Source of the DNA: Sedimentisphaerales bacterium
Lineage (GTDB): Bacteria; Planctomycetota; Phycisphaerae; Sedimentisphaerales; Anaerobacaceae
Length of the DNA: 57,483 bases
Reading direction: 5' to 3'
Assembly (NCBI GenBank): GCA_016936075.1
Contig: JAFGPS010000077.1
Span: 1-57,483 of the forward strand
Below are positions 40,887-49,671 of the stretch, in pieces. Under the pieces are notes generated by a model that made no database searches, was not told the origin of the DNA, and saw only the letters and a program-made list of their open reading frames with translations. The position numbers and the translations under genes are program-made. Positions within the stretch are counted from its first letter, which is position 1. Every line of letters begins with the position of its first letter.

Positions 40887-42812
40887 ATGGCACATGAACA
40901 TTTACATCTTAAAGATGATGTTGCTCACGAACATACTCACGGCAAGCAGGTAAAGGTAAGTATCGCTCTACTTGCAACTTTGGCTGGTGGAGTATTATTA
41001 TTAAACTATTATGCCGCGGGAATAATTTACGGCAAAGACTCGTTCCATGCTGAGCTTATGGCTATGCTTGGCGCGATTCTGCTTGGTACTCCGATTGTCT
41101 GGCATGCGTTTAAGTGTATGCTTCACAGACATGCACATATGGACGAGTTGGTAGCGTTGGCGATTTTAGCCGCCTTTGTGTCAGGCGAATACGTTACCGC
41201 CGGTGTCGTAGCATTCTTCATGCTCTTAAGCGAACTTATAGAAACTCGTACCGCTCTTGGCGCACGCGCTTCTATCGAATCGCTTATAAAACTCACACCT
41301 ACAAAAGCAAATCTAATTGAAAGCAGCGGCCAGGAAAAAGAAGTAAAAGTTAGTAGTCTAAAAGCAGGAGATGTTGTTCGGGTTCGTCCCGGAGATAATG
41401 TACCCGCTGATGGAGAAGTTATTGATGGTATCAGTTCTGTTAATGAAGCAACTATTACAGGTGAATCATTACCGGTTGACAAAGTGCCCGGAATGCAGGT
41501 TTTTGCCGGTACAAGCAATTTAACCGGTGTACTCAATGTCACTGTAACTAAAGCCGGGATGGATACAACCCTTGGTAAGGTACAGACCTTGATTATGGAA
41601 GCCGAGCAAACGAAAATTCCTATAATGAGGATTATCGACCGTTATGCCAAGTGGTACACTCCGACAATTTTGATGATTGCTTTTATCGTATTGTTTTTTA
41701 CACGTGACATAAACAGGTGGATTACGATTCTTGTTGTTTCATGTCCATGTGCTTTGATTCTGGCGACTCCGACGGCAATGGTAGCGGCGATTTCAGCTTC
41801 CGCTCGTCTTGGAATTTTAATAAAGAATGTTGCCGACCTTGAAATAGCCGGACGAATTACCGCGCTGGTTTTTGATAAAACTGGTACGGTTACGACTGGA
41901 AGATTATATGTAACGAAGCTCACTCCGGCACAGGGTGTTGAGCCTTCTGAATTGTTATCTTTTGCCGCATCTGCCGAGCAGATGAGTAAACACCCGGCTG
42001 CAAGAGCATTACAGGAAATTGTAAAAGAAGCAAAGCTTTCTCTGCATGCACCTGAGAATTTCATGGAAACACCAGGTAAAGGTGTTACTGCGGTTGTCAA
42101 CTCAGTAAAAGTTATGGTCGGCAGGGATACTTTCTTGCAGGAAAATCAGGTAGACATGAATAATATATCTGATCCGGCTTTGCACGAAGATCAGGGATTC
42201 AGTACGCTTTATGTTGCTAAAGGTTCCAAATGTATTGGCTGGATTGGTATGCAGGATAAAACCAGGCCTGAAGCTGGAAAAGCAATCAAGGATTTATTGG
42301 ATATAGGTGTCAAGAGAGTGACAATGCTCACCGGTGACCGCAATGAAGTAGCTCGCCGTGTAGCCGCCGAGCTTGCCTGTACAGATTTTAAGGCACAATG
42401 TTTACCTCAGGATAAGCTTGCAATTGTAGAAAAACTGAAAAAAGATGGACATACCGTAGTTGTTGTTGGTGATGGAATCAACGATGCCCCGGCTTTAGCC
42501 GCTGGTGATTTGGGTATTGCAATGGGTGCTGCCGGTAGTGACGTTGCTATAAATTCAGCTTCTATCGCATTAATGAACGATGATTTGAAACGCTTGCCTT
42601 TCCTTGTGAAATTGTCGAAGAAGACAAGCAAAGTAATCTTTCAGAATCTCGGATTTGGTGTATTATTTATTCTTATTGGTATCGCCGCCGGTGCCGCCGC
42701 ATGGCTCCCGGCTGTTTACGCCGCCGTTCTGCATTTTGTCGGTTCTTTAGTAGTTGTGTTTAATAGTGCAAGGCTCGTTCGATTTGGTGAAGAGCTTGAC
42801 CACGAACATTAA
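40887..42812 (+). CDS. P1B-type heavy-metal ATPase, His-rich, without HMA domain
   Basis: A 641-residue metal-exporting P-type ATPase. The metal-site motif is SCPCAL near 285-290, the phosphorylation site is DKTGTVT near 331-337, the HP motif is KHPAARAL near 366 and the hinge is GDGINDAPAL near 532-541. TGES near 192-195 is the actuator-domain loop. There is no CxxC metal-binding domain; instead both ends are His-rich (HEHLHLKDD and HEHTHGK at residues 4-20, DHEH at the end), which favours a divalent cation such as zinc, cadmium or cobalt. In the last membrane helix, the Asp of the ZntA type is replaced by His (VLHFVGS), as in another known subgroup. Substrate is uncertain. A hairpin precedes it. 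Confidence 0.92.
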   Translation: MAHEHLHLKDDVAHEHTHGKQVKVSIALLATLAGGVLLLNYYAAGIIYGKDSFHAELMAMLGAILLGTPIVWHAFKCMLHRHAHMDELVALAILAAFVSGEYVTAGVVAFFMLLSELIETRTALGARASIESLIKLTPTKANLIESSGQEKEVKVSSLKAGDVVRVRPGDNVPADGEVIDGISSVNEATITGESLPVDKVPGMQVFAGTSNLTGVLNVTVTKAGMDTTLGKVQTLIMEAEQTKIPIMRIIDRYAKWYTPTILMIAFIVLFFTRDINRWITILVVSCPCALILATPTAMVAAISASARLGILIKNVADLEIAGRITALVFDKTGTVTTGRLYVTKLTPAQGVEPSELLSFAASAEQMSKHPAARALQEIVKEAKLSLHAPENFMETPGKGVTAVVNSVKVMVGRDTFLQENQVDMNNISDPALHEDQGFSTLYVAKGSKCIGWIGMQDKTRPEAGKAIKDLLDIGVKRVTMLTGDRNEVARRVAAELACTDFKAQCLPQDKLAIVEKLKKDGHTVVVVGDGINDAPALAAGDLGIAMGAAGSDVAINSASIALMNDDLKRLPFLVKLSKKTSKVIFQNLGFGVLFILIGIAAGAAAWLPAVYAAVLHFVGSLVVVFNSARLVRFGEELDHEH

Positions 42813-42854
42813 TTGTTACAACCGAATGTGAGGAGAAACACGAGTTAACATACT

Positions 42855-44099
42855 ATGAATTACGCAGTTGAAACTTTTTCATTAACTAAGATTTTTTCGG
42901 ATTGGTGGGGACGTTCTAAAGTTTACGCCGTAGATAATCTTAATTTGCAAATTAAGACCAATGAAGTATATGGCCTGCTTGGTCCAAACGGTTCCGGAAA
43001 AACAACAACAATAAAAATGCTTCTGGGTTTGCTTCATCCGACAAAAGGTAAATGTCTTATGCTCGGCGGACAGGGTTCAGACCCGAAAGTAAATGCAAGA
43101 ATTGGTTATTTACCGGAAGAATCATACCTCTATCGCTATCTTAACGCCAGGGAAACACTCGATTTTTACGGAAGATTATTCAAATTGCCTGCCAAGGTAC
43201 GTAAAACTCGAATCGAAGCTCTTCTTGATATGGTTGGTCTCAAAGCTGTCGCGAACAGGTCTGTCGGTACATATTCTAAAGGTATGGCCAGGCGAATTGG
43301 TTTGGCACAAGCATTGATAAATGATCCAGAGTTGTTGATATTGGATGAACCAACGACGGGACTCGATCCAATCGGAACAAAACAGATAAAAGATTTAATT
43401 ATCAAACTTGCTCAGAGAGGAAAGACAATTCTGCTTTGTTCGCATTTACTTGCTGATGTAGAAGATGTATGTGATAGAATCGCAATTCTCTACGGCGGAA
43501 AAATCCAAACACAGGGCCAGGTCAGGGATCTTCTCCAGCAAACTAACAAAAGACAAATCATAACTGATGTAATAAGCGATTCTACAGTAGAAAAAATAAA
43601 AGAGCTTGTTCACGCGGAAAATGCCGAGTGCGAAGTCACTTCTCCGATGGACAGGCTTGAAACATTTTTCATTCGAACAGTAGAAACCGCTCAAAGGCAG
43701 GCCCAGTCAACCAGCGGTGCGGTAAGTACAACGAAGATAAGCGATTTCCTCGGGGAGGCTAAAGTTGAAGGTATTCTTGATAAACTTGTTTCTTCAAAAG
43801 TTGAACAGGAACTTCCGGAAAACGATGTCACAACTGAGCAAGTCGAATCGAGTTCATCAGCGATACCGGAACCCAACAAACAATTACTTTCCGAACTTAC
43901 CGGCTCAAATGTTACTGATGAGACTGAAAAAGTTAAAGAAGAACTAACTGAAAAAGTCGAATCAGGTGAATCTCAGGAAGCAGAACAAATTAATACTGAT
44001 ATTCTGAATAATCTTGTAAACCGCCCGGAATCTGAAGAGAAGAAAGATGATCCGCGGCCAGATAAGCAATCTCAAGCGGGAGGCGATGGCGGTGAGTAG
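42855..44099 (+). CDS. ABC transporter ATPase with acidic C-terminal extension
   Basis: A 414-residue ABC ATPase. Walker A GPNGSGKTTT is at about residues 43-52, the signature YSKGMARRIGLA near 140-151, Walker B LLILDEPTTGLDP near 159-171 and the switch His in CSHLLAD near 197. The ATPase core ends near residue 235; a family-type C-terminal helical segment extends to about 285 and is then followed by about 130 residues that are acidic, Glu/Ser/Thr-rich and probably disordered. The gene ends seven bases into the permease gene. Its relatives are exporters in the NatA/CcmA group; the substrate is unknown. Confidence 0.92.
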   Translation: MNYAVETFSLTKIFSDWWGRSKVYAVDNLNLQIKTNEVYGLLGPNGSGKTTTIKMLLGLLHPTKGKCLMLGGQGSDPKVNARIGYLPEESYLYRYLNARETLDFYGRLFKLPAKVRKTRIEALLDMVGLKAVANRSVGTYSKGMARRIGLAQALINDPELLILDEPTTGLDPIGTKQIKDLIIKLAQRGKTILLCSHLLADVEDVCDRIAILYGGKIQTQGQVRDLLQQTNKRQIITDVISDSTVEKIKELVHAENAECEVTSPMDRLETFFIRTVETAQRQAQSTSGAVSTTKISDFLGEAKVEGILDKLVSSKVEQELPENDVTTEQVESSSSAIPEPNKQLLSELTGSNVTDETEKVKEELTEKVESGESQEAEQINTDILNNLVNRPESEEKKDDPRPDKQSQAGGDGGE

Positions 44100-45447
44100 C
44101 ATATGGGCAGTCGCCAATAATACCATCAAGCAGGTTTTAAGGATGAAAATAGCAGTTGTTTTTGTAATCCTGCTGCTTGTAATGCTCCCTGTGCTTGGTA
44201 TTTCTTCTACAGGCGATGAGACATTAAAAGGGCGTTTACAAACTTTTATAAGTTACGGTCTTTCCCTTACCAGTTTTTTATTGTGCATTCTTACGATTAC
44301 CATTTCTATTTATACTGTAACCAATGATATTAAAGAAAAACAGATATTTACCATCGTAACCAAGCCTATTCGTCGCATAGAGTTTCTTGCGGGTAAGCTT
44401 CTGGGTGTCATTTTGCTCAATACAATTCTTCTGGGTGTGTTTGCCGTAATTATATACTCGATCGCGATTTATATGCCTAAGTTTTACAAAGCTACAAGCA
44501 GTGAGCTTGAACAGGTAAATAACGAATTTTATACAGCAAGAGCTTCATTACCCATTCCTTATGAGGATTTTACAAAACAGGCGAACGAAAGGTATAAAAA
44601 ACTGAAAGACTCAGGTGGATTACCTGATGATATATCACGTGCAGATGCCATCAATGAAATTAATAATATTCTTCAGATTCTCAGCCGCAGTGTAGATGTT
44701 GGCAGTACTTTGGAGTGGGAATTTGAAAATGTCAAACCGCTGGCTGATAGTATATTCATAAGATTTAAGTTAGAAGCCTTGCAGGATACACCTGATTCGA
44801 GAATTTACAGCAGATGGATTGTTGGTGAGCCGCATGCGGTCAAAACCGGAGAAGGCGGTAAAACACCTGTTTATGTTGAAGATTTTAGGAATTTAGCTGA
44901 AACTTATTATGAAATTGAAATTCCTTCAGAGGTTATTCCGGATAGTGGCAAGTTATCTGTTGTTTTTTATAACTATCCTTCGAATAACACCGTGGTAACT
45001 TTTCCGAAGGGCGGCATGGAAGTCTTATTCAAAGCTGAAAGCTTCACATCAAACTTCATAAAAGCTGTTTTTCTGATTTTGTCTCGAATTGTTTTTCTAG
45101 CGTGCATGGGTATATTAGCATCGACTTTCCTATCATTTCCAGTTGCGATTTTACTTTGCCTAATGTTATTTGTTACAGCAAGTTTTAGTGCTTTTTTTCT
45201 TGAATCATTTGATTATTTAAGTCAGAACGTTGGTGTTCTTTATTCTTATACACTCAAATGGATGATTAAAATTTTACCTCAATTCGATAAGTATAATCCG
45301 ACGAAGTTTCTGGTTCCAGCTCGTTTAGTAAGCTGGACCTTTCTCGGTCAATGTATTTTTTTTATGGTTTGTATTAAAGCTTTTCTGCTATTGATTTTAG
45401 CATTTGTGATTTTTACTTATCGTGAAATTGCAAAAATTATAGTATAA
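44092..45447 (+). CDS. ABC-2 type permease, partner of 42855-44099
   Basis: A 451-residue polytopic permease. The GTG at 44092 has GGAGG eight bases upstream; ATG 44086 is an alternative only two bases from that site. It overlaps the end of the ATPase gene. About six spans are visible (near 17-37, 53-75, 104-125, then 320-345, 350-372 and 425-448), with a large extracytoplasmic loop between the third and fourth (about 130-315). The coupling motif EKQIFTIVTKPIRRIEF near 83-99 matches that of the reverse-strand permease at 35236. It forms an exporter with the upstream ATPase. The loop suggests contact with a periplasmic partner, perhaps the protein encoded next. Confidence 0.87.
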   Translation: MSSIWAVANNTIKQVLRMKIAVVFVILLLVMLPVLGISSTGDETLKGRLQTFISYGLSLTSFLLCILTITISIYTVTNDIKEKQIFTIVTKPIRRIEFLAGKLLGVILLNTILLGVFAVIIYSIAIYMPKFYKATSSELEQVNNEFYTARASLPIPYEDFTKQANERYKKLKDSGGLPDDISRADAINEINNILQILSRSVDVGSTLEWEFENVKPLADSIFIRFKLEALQDTPDSRIYSRWIVGEPHAVKTGEGGKTPVYVEDFRNLAETYYEIEIPSEVIPDSGKLSVVFYNYPSNNTVVTFPKGGMEVLFKAESFTSNFIKAVFLILSRIVFLACMGILASTFLSFPVAILLCLMLFVTASFSAFFLESFDYLSQNVGVLYSYTLKWMIKILPQFDKYNPTKFLVPARLVSWTFLGQCIFFMVCIKAFLLLILAFVIFTYREIAKIIV

Positions 45448-45604
45448 AAAATGAAAAACACTAAACTCTAAATCCGAAATACTAAACAAGCTCAAATTAC
45501 TAAAAACTAAAATGTTTCAAATATTTGAATTTTAAGTTTTATATTTGTTTAGATCCCACGGGCTCCATGGAAGATTTCGAGATTAGAAATTAGAAATTTT
45601 TATT

Positions 45605-47401
45605 ATGCGTACACGTGATTTAATAATTGTGTTTGTTTGTATTGTATTGGCGATAGGTCTGTTCGTTACGGCAGGTTCACAGCTTGATTCAATTAATAGC
45701 CAGCGTGAGGAAATGAAACTGGTAATGGATAAACCGGAAAATCTTCCTCCATCACTGGCATTTGCGACTATAGCGACCGGAGCTTTTCGCGGACTTCTTG
45801 TGGATTTTCTCTGGATTCGTGCGGATAGACTAAAAGAGGAAGGTCAATTTTACGACGCAAAACAACTTGCGGAATGGATTACAATTTTGCAACCCCGTTT
45901 TGCGAAAGTCTGGCAATTTCATGCCTGGAATATGGCTTACAATATTTCAGTAGCAATTCCTGAAACTCAACCTGAACAAAGATGGCGATGGGTTAAAAAC
46001 GGCTATGAACTTATTCGTGATGAGGCTATCTCTGATAAAAAGCTCAGAGATATTGGGCTTTATCATGAACTTGCCAGAATTTTCCAACACAAGATAGGCG
46101 ACACAGCCGATGAGGCTCATAAATACTACAAGTGGGAGCTTGCAGCGCAAATGAATCCTCTTCTAACTACAGTGGATATGGAGTCTGTCGAGGATAATAA
46201 TGACTTTTTCGACCTTCTTGCTGAAGCTCCTCGCTCGTGGGATGAACTTCTAAGCGACGCTAATGTTGTTGAGCTTGTAAATGCCTTAAAATCAGCCGAT
46301 AAGAAATTTGAAGACCAAGACAATTTCGCCGCTAATTATATATCTTTGAGGGAATATGCGAAAAATTATAACGAGGATGCAGGTCTTGTAATAGATAGAT
46401 ATAGAGGAAGTAAAATTCTTGCAAAATTCGATGCATTTGCCAAAGCATATCAGTTGCGAAAAGAATGGAAGCTCGATCCTGTTCTTATGCGCAAAGTAAA
46501 TCACAAATATGGTCCCGTAGACTGGAATGATCCCAATGCTCATTTACCTATGGATTGGCGACATGCCTATACACATGCTATTTACTGGGCCAACAAAGGC
46601 TTGGAAATAGCCACCGAAGATGGTTCACGCGATATCAGCTCTGATGAAAATAATACTGATCGTATCGTTGTGCATAGCTTGCAGAACCTGTTCGTTTTGG
46701 GAAAAATGATTCCCATTACAGTAGAAAGACAGGTTGCTACTGATGATCCTGATAATCCTATTGCGATTAAACAGAGCAGGGAAATGTTTTTAAGGCCGGA
46801 TTTAAGGTACTTTAAACCTTATAACGAAGCCATAATGGCAGTTATAAAGAAATACGATAGAGATGACGATCGCGGCACATGGGAAACTATGCGTAACGGC
46901 CATCGGAATATGCTAAGAAACGCAGTGCTTTTATTTTTCGAGTCGGGACATAAAGAGCAGGCTAATAAAATTTACCAGGATATGAAGGAACTATATCCAT
47001 TACCTGAATTTGATGTTCCCGTCGCTGAGTATTGTCAAAAACGAATGATAGAAAAGCTTGAGAATTATGGTTATAAGGATGCTCTGGGCCAGATTACCGC
47101 GGCCTTGAGAGAAGGTTATTATAATATTGCTGTCGGCGAAGAAGAAGCCGCCGCAGGAAATGAGAATCTTGCTAAGCTTCTTTTTAACCATTATATGGAA
47201 TTATATGGTGATATGCAAAGGACGAGTTTACCTCCATTCGAGACTCTTAAATTCACTTCTATGATAGATTTTGTTACCGACCAGCAGATTCCTATATATA
47301 TCAGAAAGGACTTGTTCCTTGGAAGGTTATATCAGGACTATCGAGAGCTTTATGACAGGCTCGAGGAAGAATTGAACAAAAAAGAACAAAAAACGGAATA
47401 A
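45605..47401 (+). CDS. Conserved membrane-anchored protein with helical repeats, unknown function
   Basis: A 598-residue protein with one N-terminal membrane helix (about residues 6-24) and a large, presumably extracytoplasmic, all-helical domain. The segment ATGAFRGLLVDFLWIRADRL (about 57-76) and the following EGQFYDAKQLAEWITILQP (about 79-97) are strikingly rich in aromatic and conserved-looking residues and have the period of TPR-like helices. I know of no function. It lies about 160 bases after the ABC permease in the same direction and may belong to that transporter. No ribosome site is evident; the start is preceded by AGAAATTTTTATT, close to the sequence before pilN. Confidence 0.75.
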   Translation: MRTRDLIIVFVCIVLAIGLFVTAGSQLDSINSQREEMKLVMDKPENLPPSLAFATIATGAFRGLLVDFLWIRADRLKEEGQFYDAKQLAEWITILQPRFAKVWQFHAWNMAYNISVAIPETQPEQRWRWVKNGYELIRDEAISDKKLRDIGLYHELARIFQHKIGDTADEAHKYYKWELAAQMNPLLTTVDMESVEDNNDFFDLLAEAPRSWDELLSDANVVELVNALKSADKKFEDQDNFAANYISLREYAKNYNEDAGLVIDRYRGSKILAKFDAFAKAYQLRKEWKLDPVLMRKVNHKYGPVDWNDPNAHLPMDWRHAYTHAIYWANKGLEIATEDGSRDISSDENNTDRIVVHSLQNLFVLGKMIPITVERQVATDDPDNPIAIKQSREMFLRPDLRYFKPYNEAIMAVIKKYDRDDDRGTWETMRNGHRNMLRNAVLLFFESGHKEQANKIYQDMKELYPLPEFDVPVAEYCQKRMIEKLENYGYKDALGQITAALREGYYNIAVGEEEAAAGNENLAKLLFNHYMELYGDMQRTSLPPFETLKFTSMIDFVTDQQIPIYIRKDLFLGRLYQDYRELYDRLEEELNKKEQKTE

Positions 47402-47414
47402 TACTTTTATTCAC

Positions 47415-47445
47415 TTGACAATGAGCGAGTTTTACGGACTAAATA
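47415..47445 (+). promoter_or_regulatory. Possible promoter just before the helicase gene
   Basis: TTGACA (47415-47420) is followed after 19 bases by TAAATA (47440-47445). Transcription would begin almost at the ATG at 47455, or shortly before ATG 47470, so the message would be nearly leaderless; consistently, no Shine-Dalgarno site is visible. Confidence 0.25.
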
Positions 47446-47454
47446 ATAATACTT

Positions 47455-49635
47455 ATGAACAATTCATCAATGAGACAACTTACCGACTCACAGAGTCAGG
47501 CTGTCCATCACAAAGATGGTCCGCTTCTTGTATTGGCCGGTCCCGGGAGCGGCAAAACCCGTGTTATAACACATCGAATAGCATTTCTGATAGAATCAGG
47601 TGTGCGACCATATAATATCTGCGCAATAACCTTTACGAATAAAGCCGCTGAGGAAATGAGACAAAGAGCATATTCATTCGGCTCGAGCGCAGGCGCGCAG
47701 ATAAGCACTTTTCACTCTTTATGTGTGAGAATTCTAAGGCAATATTCTACCCAGGCCGGTATAAAGCCGGGCTTTACTGTTTATGATGATTCTGACCAGT
47801 CAAAGTGCGTTAAGGAAGCTATAAAAAAATGCGAACTTGATACGAGCAGTTTTGCTCCTTCGAAAATGCTTAACGCGATTTCCACATTAAAAAATAAACT
47901 GGTTGATCCAGAGACATTTAAGGCCGAAGCTTATGATTTTTTCTCAAATAAACTTTCAAAAGTGTATTCACACTATCAGCAGCTTTTGAGTGAACGCAAC
48001 GGCCTGGATTTCGATGACCTGCTTATGAAGGTAGCTTTTTTGATTCGCGATTGTACTGAAGTACGCGATGAGTTAAACAATCGATATAAATATTTATTGA
48101 TTGATGAATACCAGGATACAAATCATGCGCAGTATACGATTGCAAAATATCTCGCCAGCAGTCATAACAATATTTGTGCCGCGGGTGACCCTGACCAGTC
48201 GATTTATCGCTGGAGAGGTGCGGATATAAAAAATATTTTAGCTTTTGAAACAGACTATCCGAATGCGATGGTAGTCAAGCTTGAAGAAAATTTCAGAAGC
48301 GGCGAGAGTATTCTAAGGAAAGCCGACAATTTAATTGCATATAATAAAAACCGAAAAGTAAAAGTTCTCGTTCCTACAAAGACTGAACCTGGTTTTGTTG
48401 ATGTCTCCGGTTATTCCGACGAAGCCCAGGAAGCACAAATGATTGCAGAGCAGATAAGGAACCTTGCATTGAAGGGCGTTTCTTTGAAGGATGTTGCGAT
48501 TTTTTATCGTGTTAATGCGATGAGTCGAGTTATCGAAGAAGCGTTTGTTCGTAATAATATTAATTATCAGATTGTTCGCGGTGTGGAATTCTACAGAAGG
48601 AAGGAAATTCGTGATTTGTTAGCGTACTTGAAAGTTTTAGTCAATCCTGACGATGAAGTTTCGCTTTTAAGGATTATCAATACGCCTTCCCGCGGCATAG
48701 GAAAGGTAACTCTCGACAAAGTTAAATATTTTGCTTCAGTCAATGGTATTTCAATGTTTGATGCTTTGGGAAAAGCCGGACAAATTAGTACAATTTCCAA
48801 GGGAACACAAGCAAAATTAGCGGTTGTACACAATATGCTTGTCCAGTTTCAAAAAGATGCTTCTGGTAAAGCCGCTCCAATTGCAGAGCGTGTTTTCAAA
48901 GAATCCGGGCTGGAAAAAATGTTACAAGCCGAGGGTATCGAAGGAGAGAATTCACTTGAAAATGTCAGCGAACTGATAAATGCCGCTTCGAAGTTCGATC
49001 AACAACCTGCCGCAACAGTTAGCGAGCATGGCGAATTAGTAGAAACGAATCTACTTGATTTCCTGCAGCAAATTTCACTTTTCAGTGATGCAGATGCTTA
49101 TGATACCTCGACCGAATGCGTTGCACTTATGACTCTTCACGCGGCAAAAGGGCTTGAATTTGATAATGTCTTTATAATTGGTCTTGAAGAAGGTATTTTG
49201 CCGCATGAAAGAGCAAATATCAGCGGTGATGAAGATGAGCTTGAAGAAGAACGCAGGCTCTTTTTCGTTGGTATTACAAGAGCAAAATCCGCTTTATATA
49301 TTAGTTTTGCAAAATATCGCACAATACGCGGCCAAACGCTCAGGTCGATACCATCTCAGTTTTTGTATGAGCTTGACCGTGATTTTGAAAAAAAGCAGAA
49401 ACCTGAATCTTATTCTGATTCGCAACTGGAAGAATATTCTGATTTTGAAGACCAGCAGGAAGAGTCTGAGGAGTTTAAGACTGGTCAGTTGGTCAGGCAC
49501 GGCTCTTTCGGGCTTGGAAGAGTGAAAAAATTTGTCGATATGGGAGCTAATAGTATTGTTCAGGTGCAATTTAATACTGGGAAGACAAAATCATTAATGT
49601 TAAAATATGCAAATCTTACAAAAGTCGATAATTGA
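47455..49635 (+). CDS. pcrA: UvrD/PcrA-type superfamily 1 DNA helicase
   Basis: A 726-residue 3'-5' helicase involved in nucleotide excision repair, replication restart and removal of stalled complexes. Motifs in order: AGPGSGKT (I, about residues 28-35), TFTNKAAEEM (Ia, about 60-69), LLIDEYQDTN (II, about 217-226), GDPDQSIYRWRGAD (III, about 243-256), ALMTLHAAKGLEFDNVFIIG (V, about 558-577) and RRLFFVGITRAKS (VI, about 600-612). The C-terminal LVRHGSFGLGRVKKF near 680-694 is the Tudor-like domain found in PcrA/UvrD. The length is as expected. The start is uncertain between ATG 47455 and ATG 47470. Confidence 0.95.
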   Translation: MNNSSMRQLTDSQSQAVHHKDGPLLVLAGPGSGKTRVITHRIAFLIESGVRPYNICAITFTNKAAEEMRQRAYSFGSSAGAQISTFHSLCVRILRQYSTQAGIKPGFTVYDDSDQSKCVKEAIKKCELDTSSFAPSKMLNAISTLKNKLVDPETFKAEAYDFFSNKLSKVYSHYQQLLSERNGLDFDDLLMKVAFLIRDCTEVRDELNNRYKYLLIDEYQDTNHAQYTIAKYLASSHNNICAAGDPDQSIYRWRGADIKNILAFETDYPNAMVVKLEENFRSGESILRKADNLIAYNKNRKVKVLVPTKTEPGFVDVSGYSDEAQEAQMIAEQIRNLALKGVSLKDVAIFYRVNAMSRVIEEAFVRNNINYQIVRGVEFYRRKEIRDLLAYLKVLVNPDDEVSLLRIINTPSRGIGKVTLDKVKYFASVNGISMFDALGKAGQISTISKGTQAKLAVVHNMLVQFQKDASGKAAPIAERVFKESGLEKMLQAEGIEGENSLENVSELINAASKFDQQPAATVSEHGELVETNLLDFLQQISLFSDADAYDTSTECVALMTLHAAKGLEFDNVFIIGLEEGILPHERANISGDEDELEEERRLFFVGITRAKSALYISFAKYRTIRGQTLRSIPSQFLYELDRDFEKKQKPESYSDSQLEEYSDFEDQQEESEEFKTGQLVRHGSFGLGRVKKFVDMGANSIVQVQFNTGKTKSLMLKYANLTKVDN

Positions 49636-49671
49636 AATATTTATGGAGAATTCCTTAAAGGAGTATGGGAA

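Noticed and set aside
36421-42812. Antiviral defence system built from SPFH proteins and a membrane ATPase
   Set aside because: No nuclease, sensor or mobile-element context; the components are better explained as membrane organisation and metal export.
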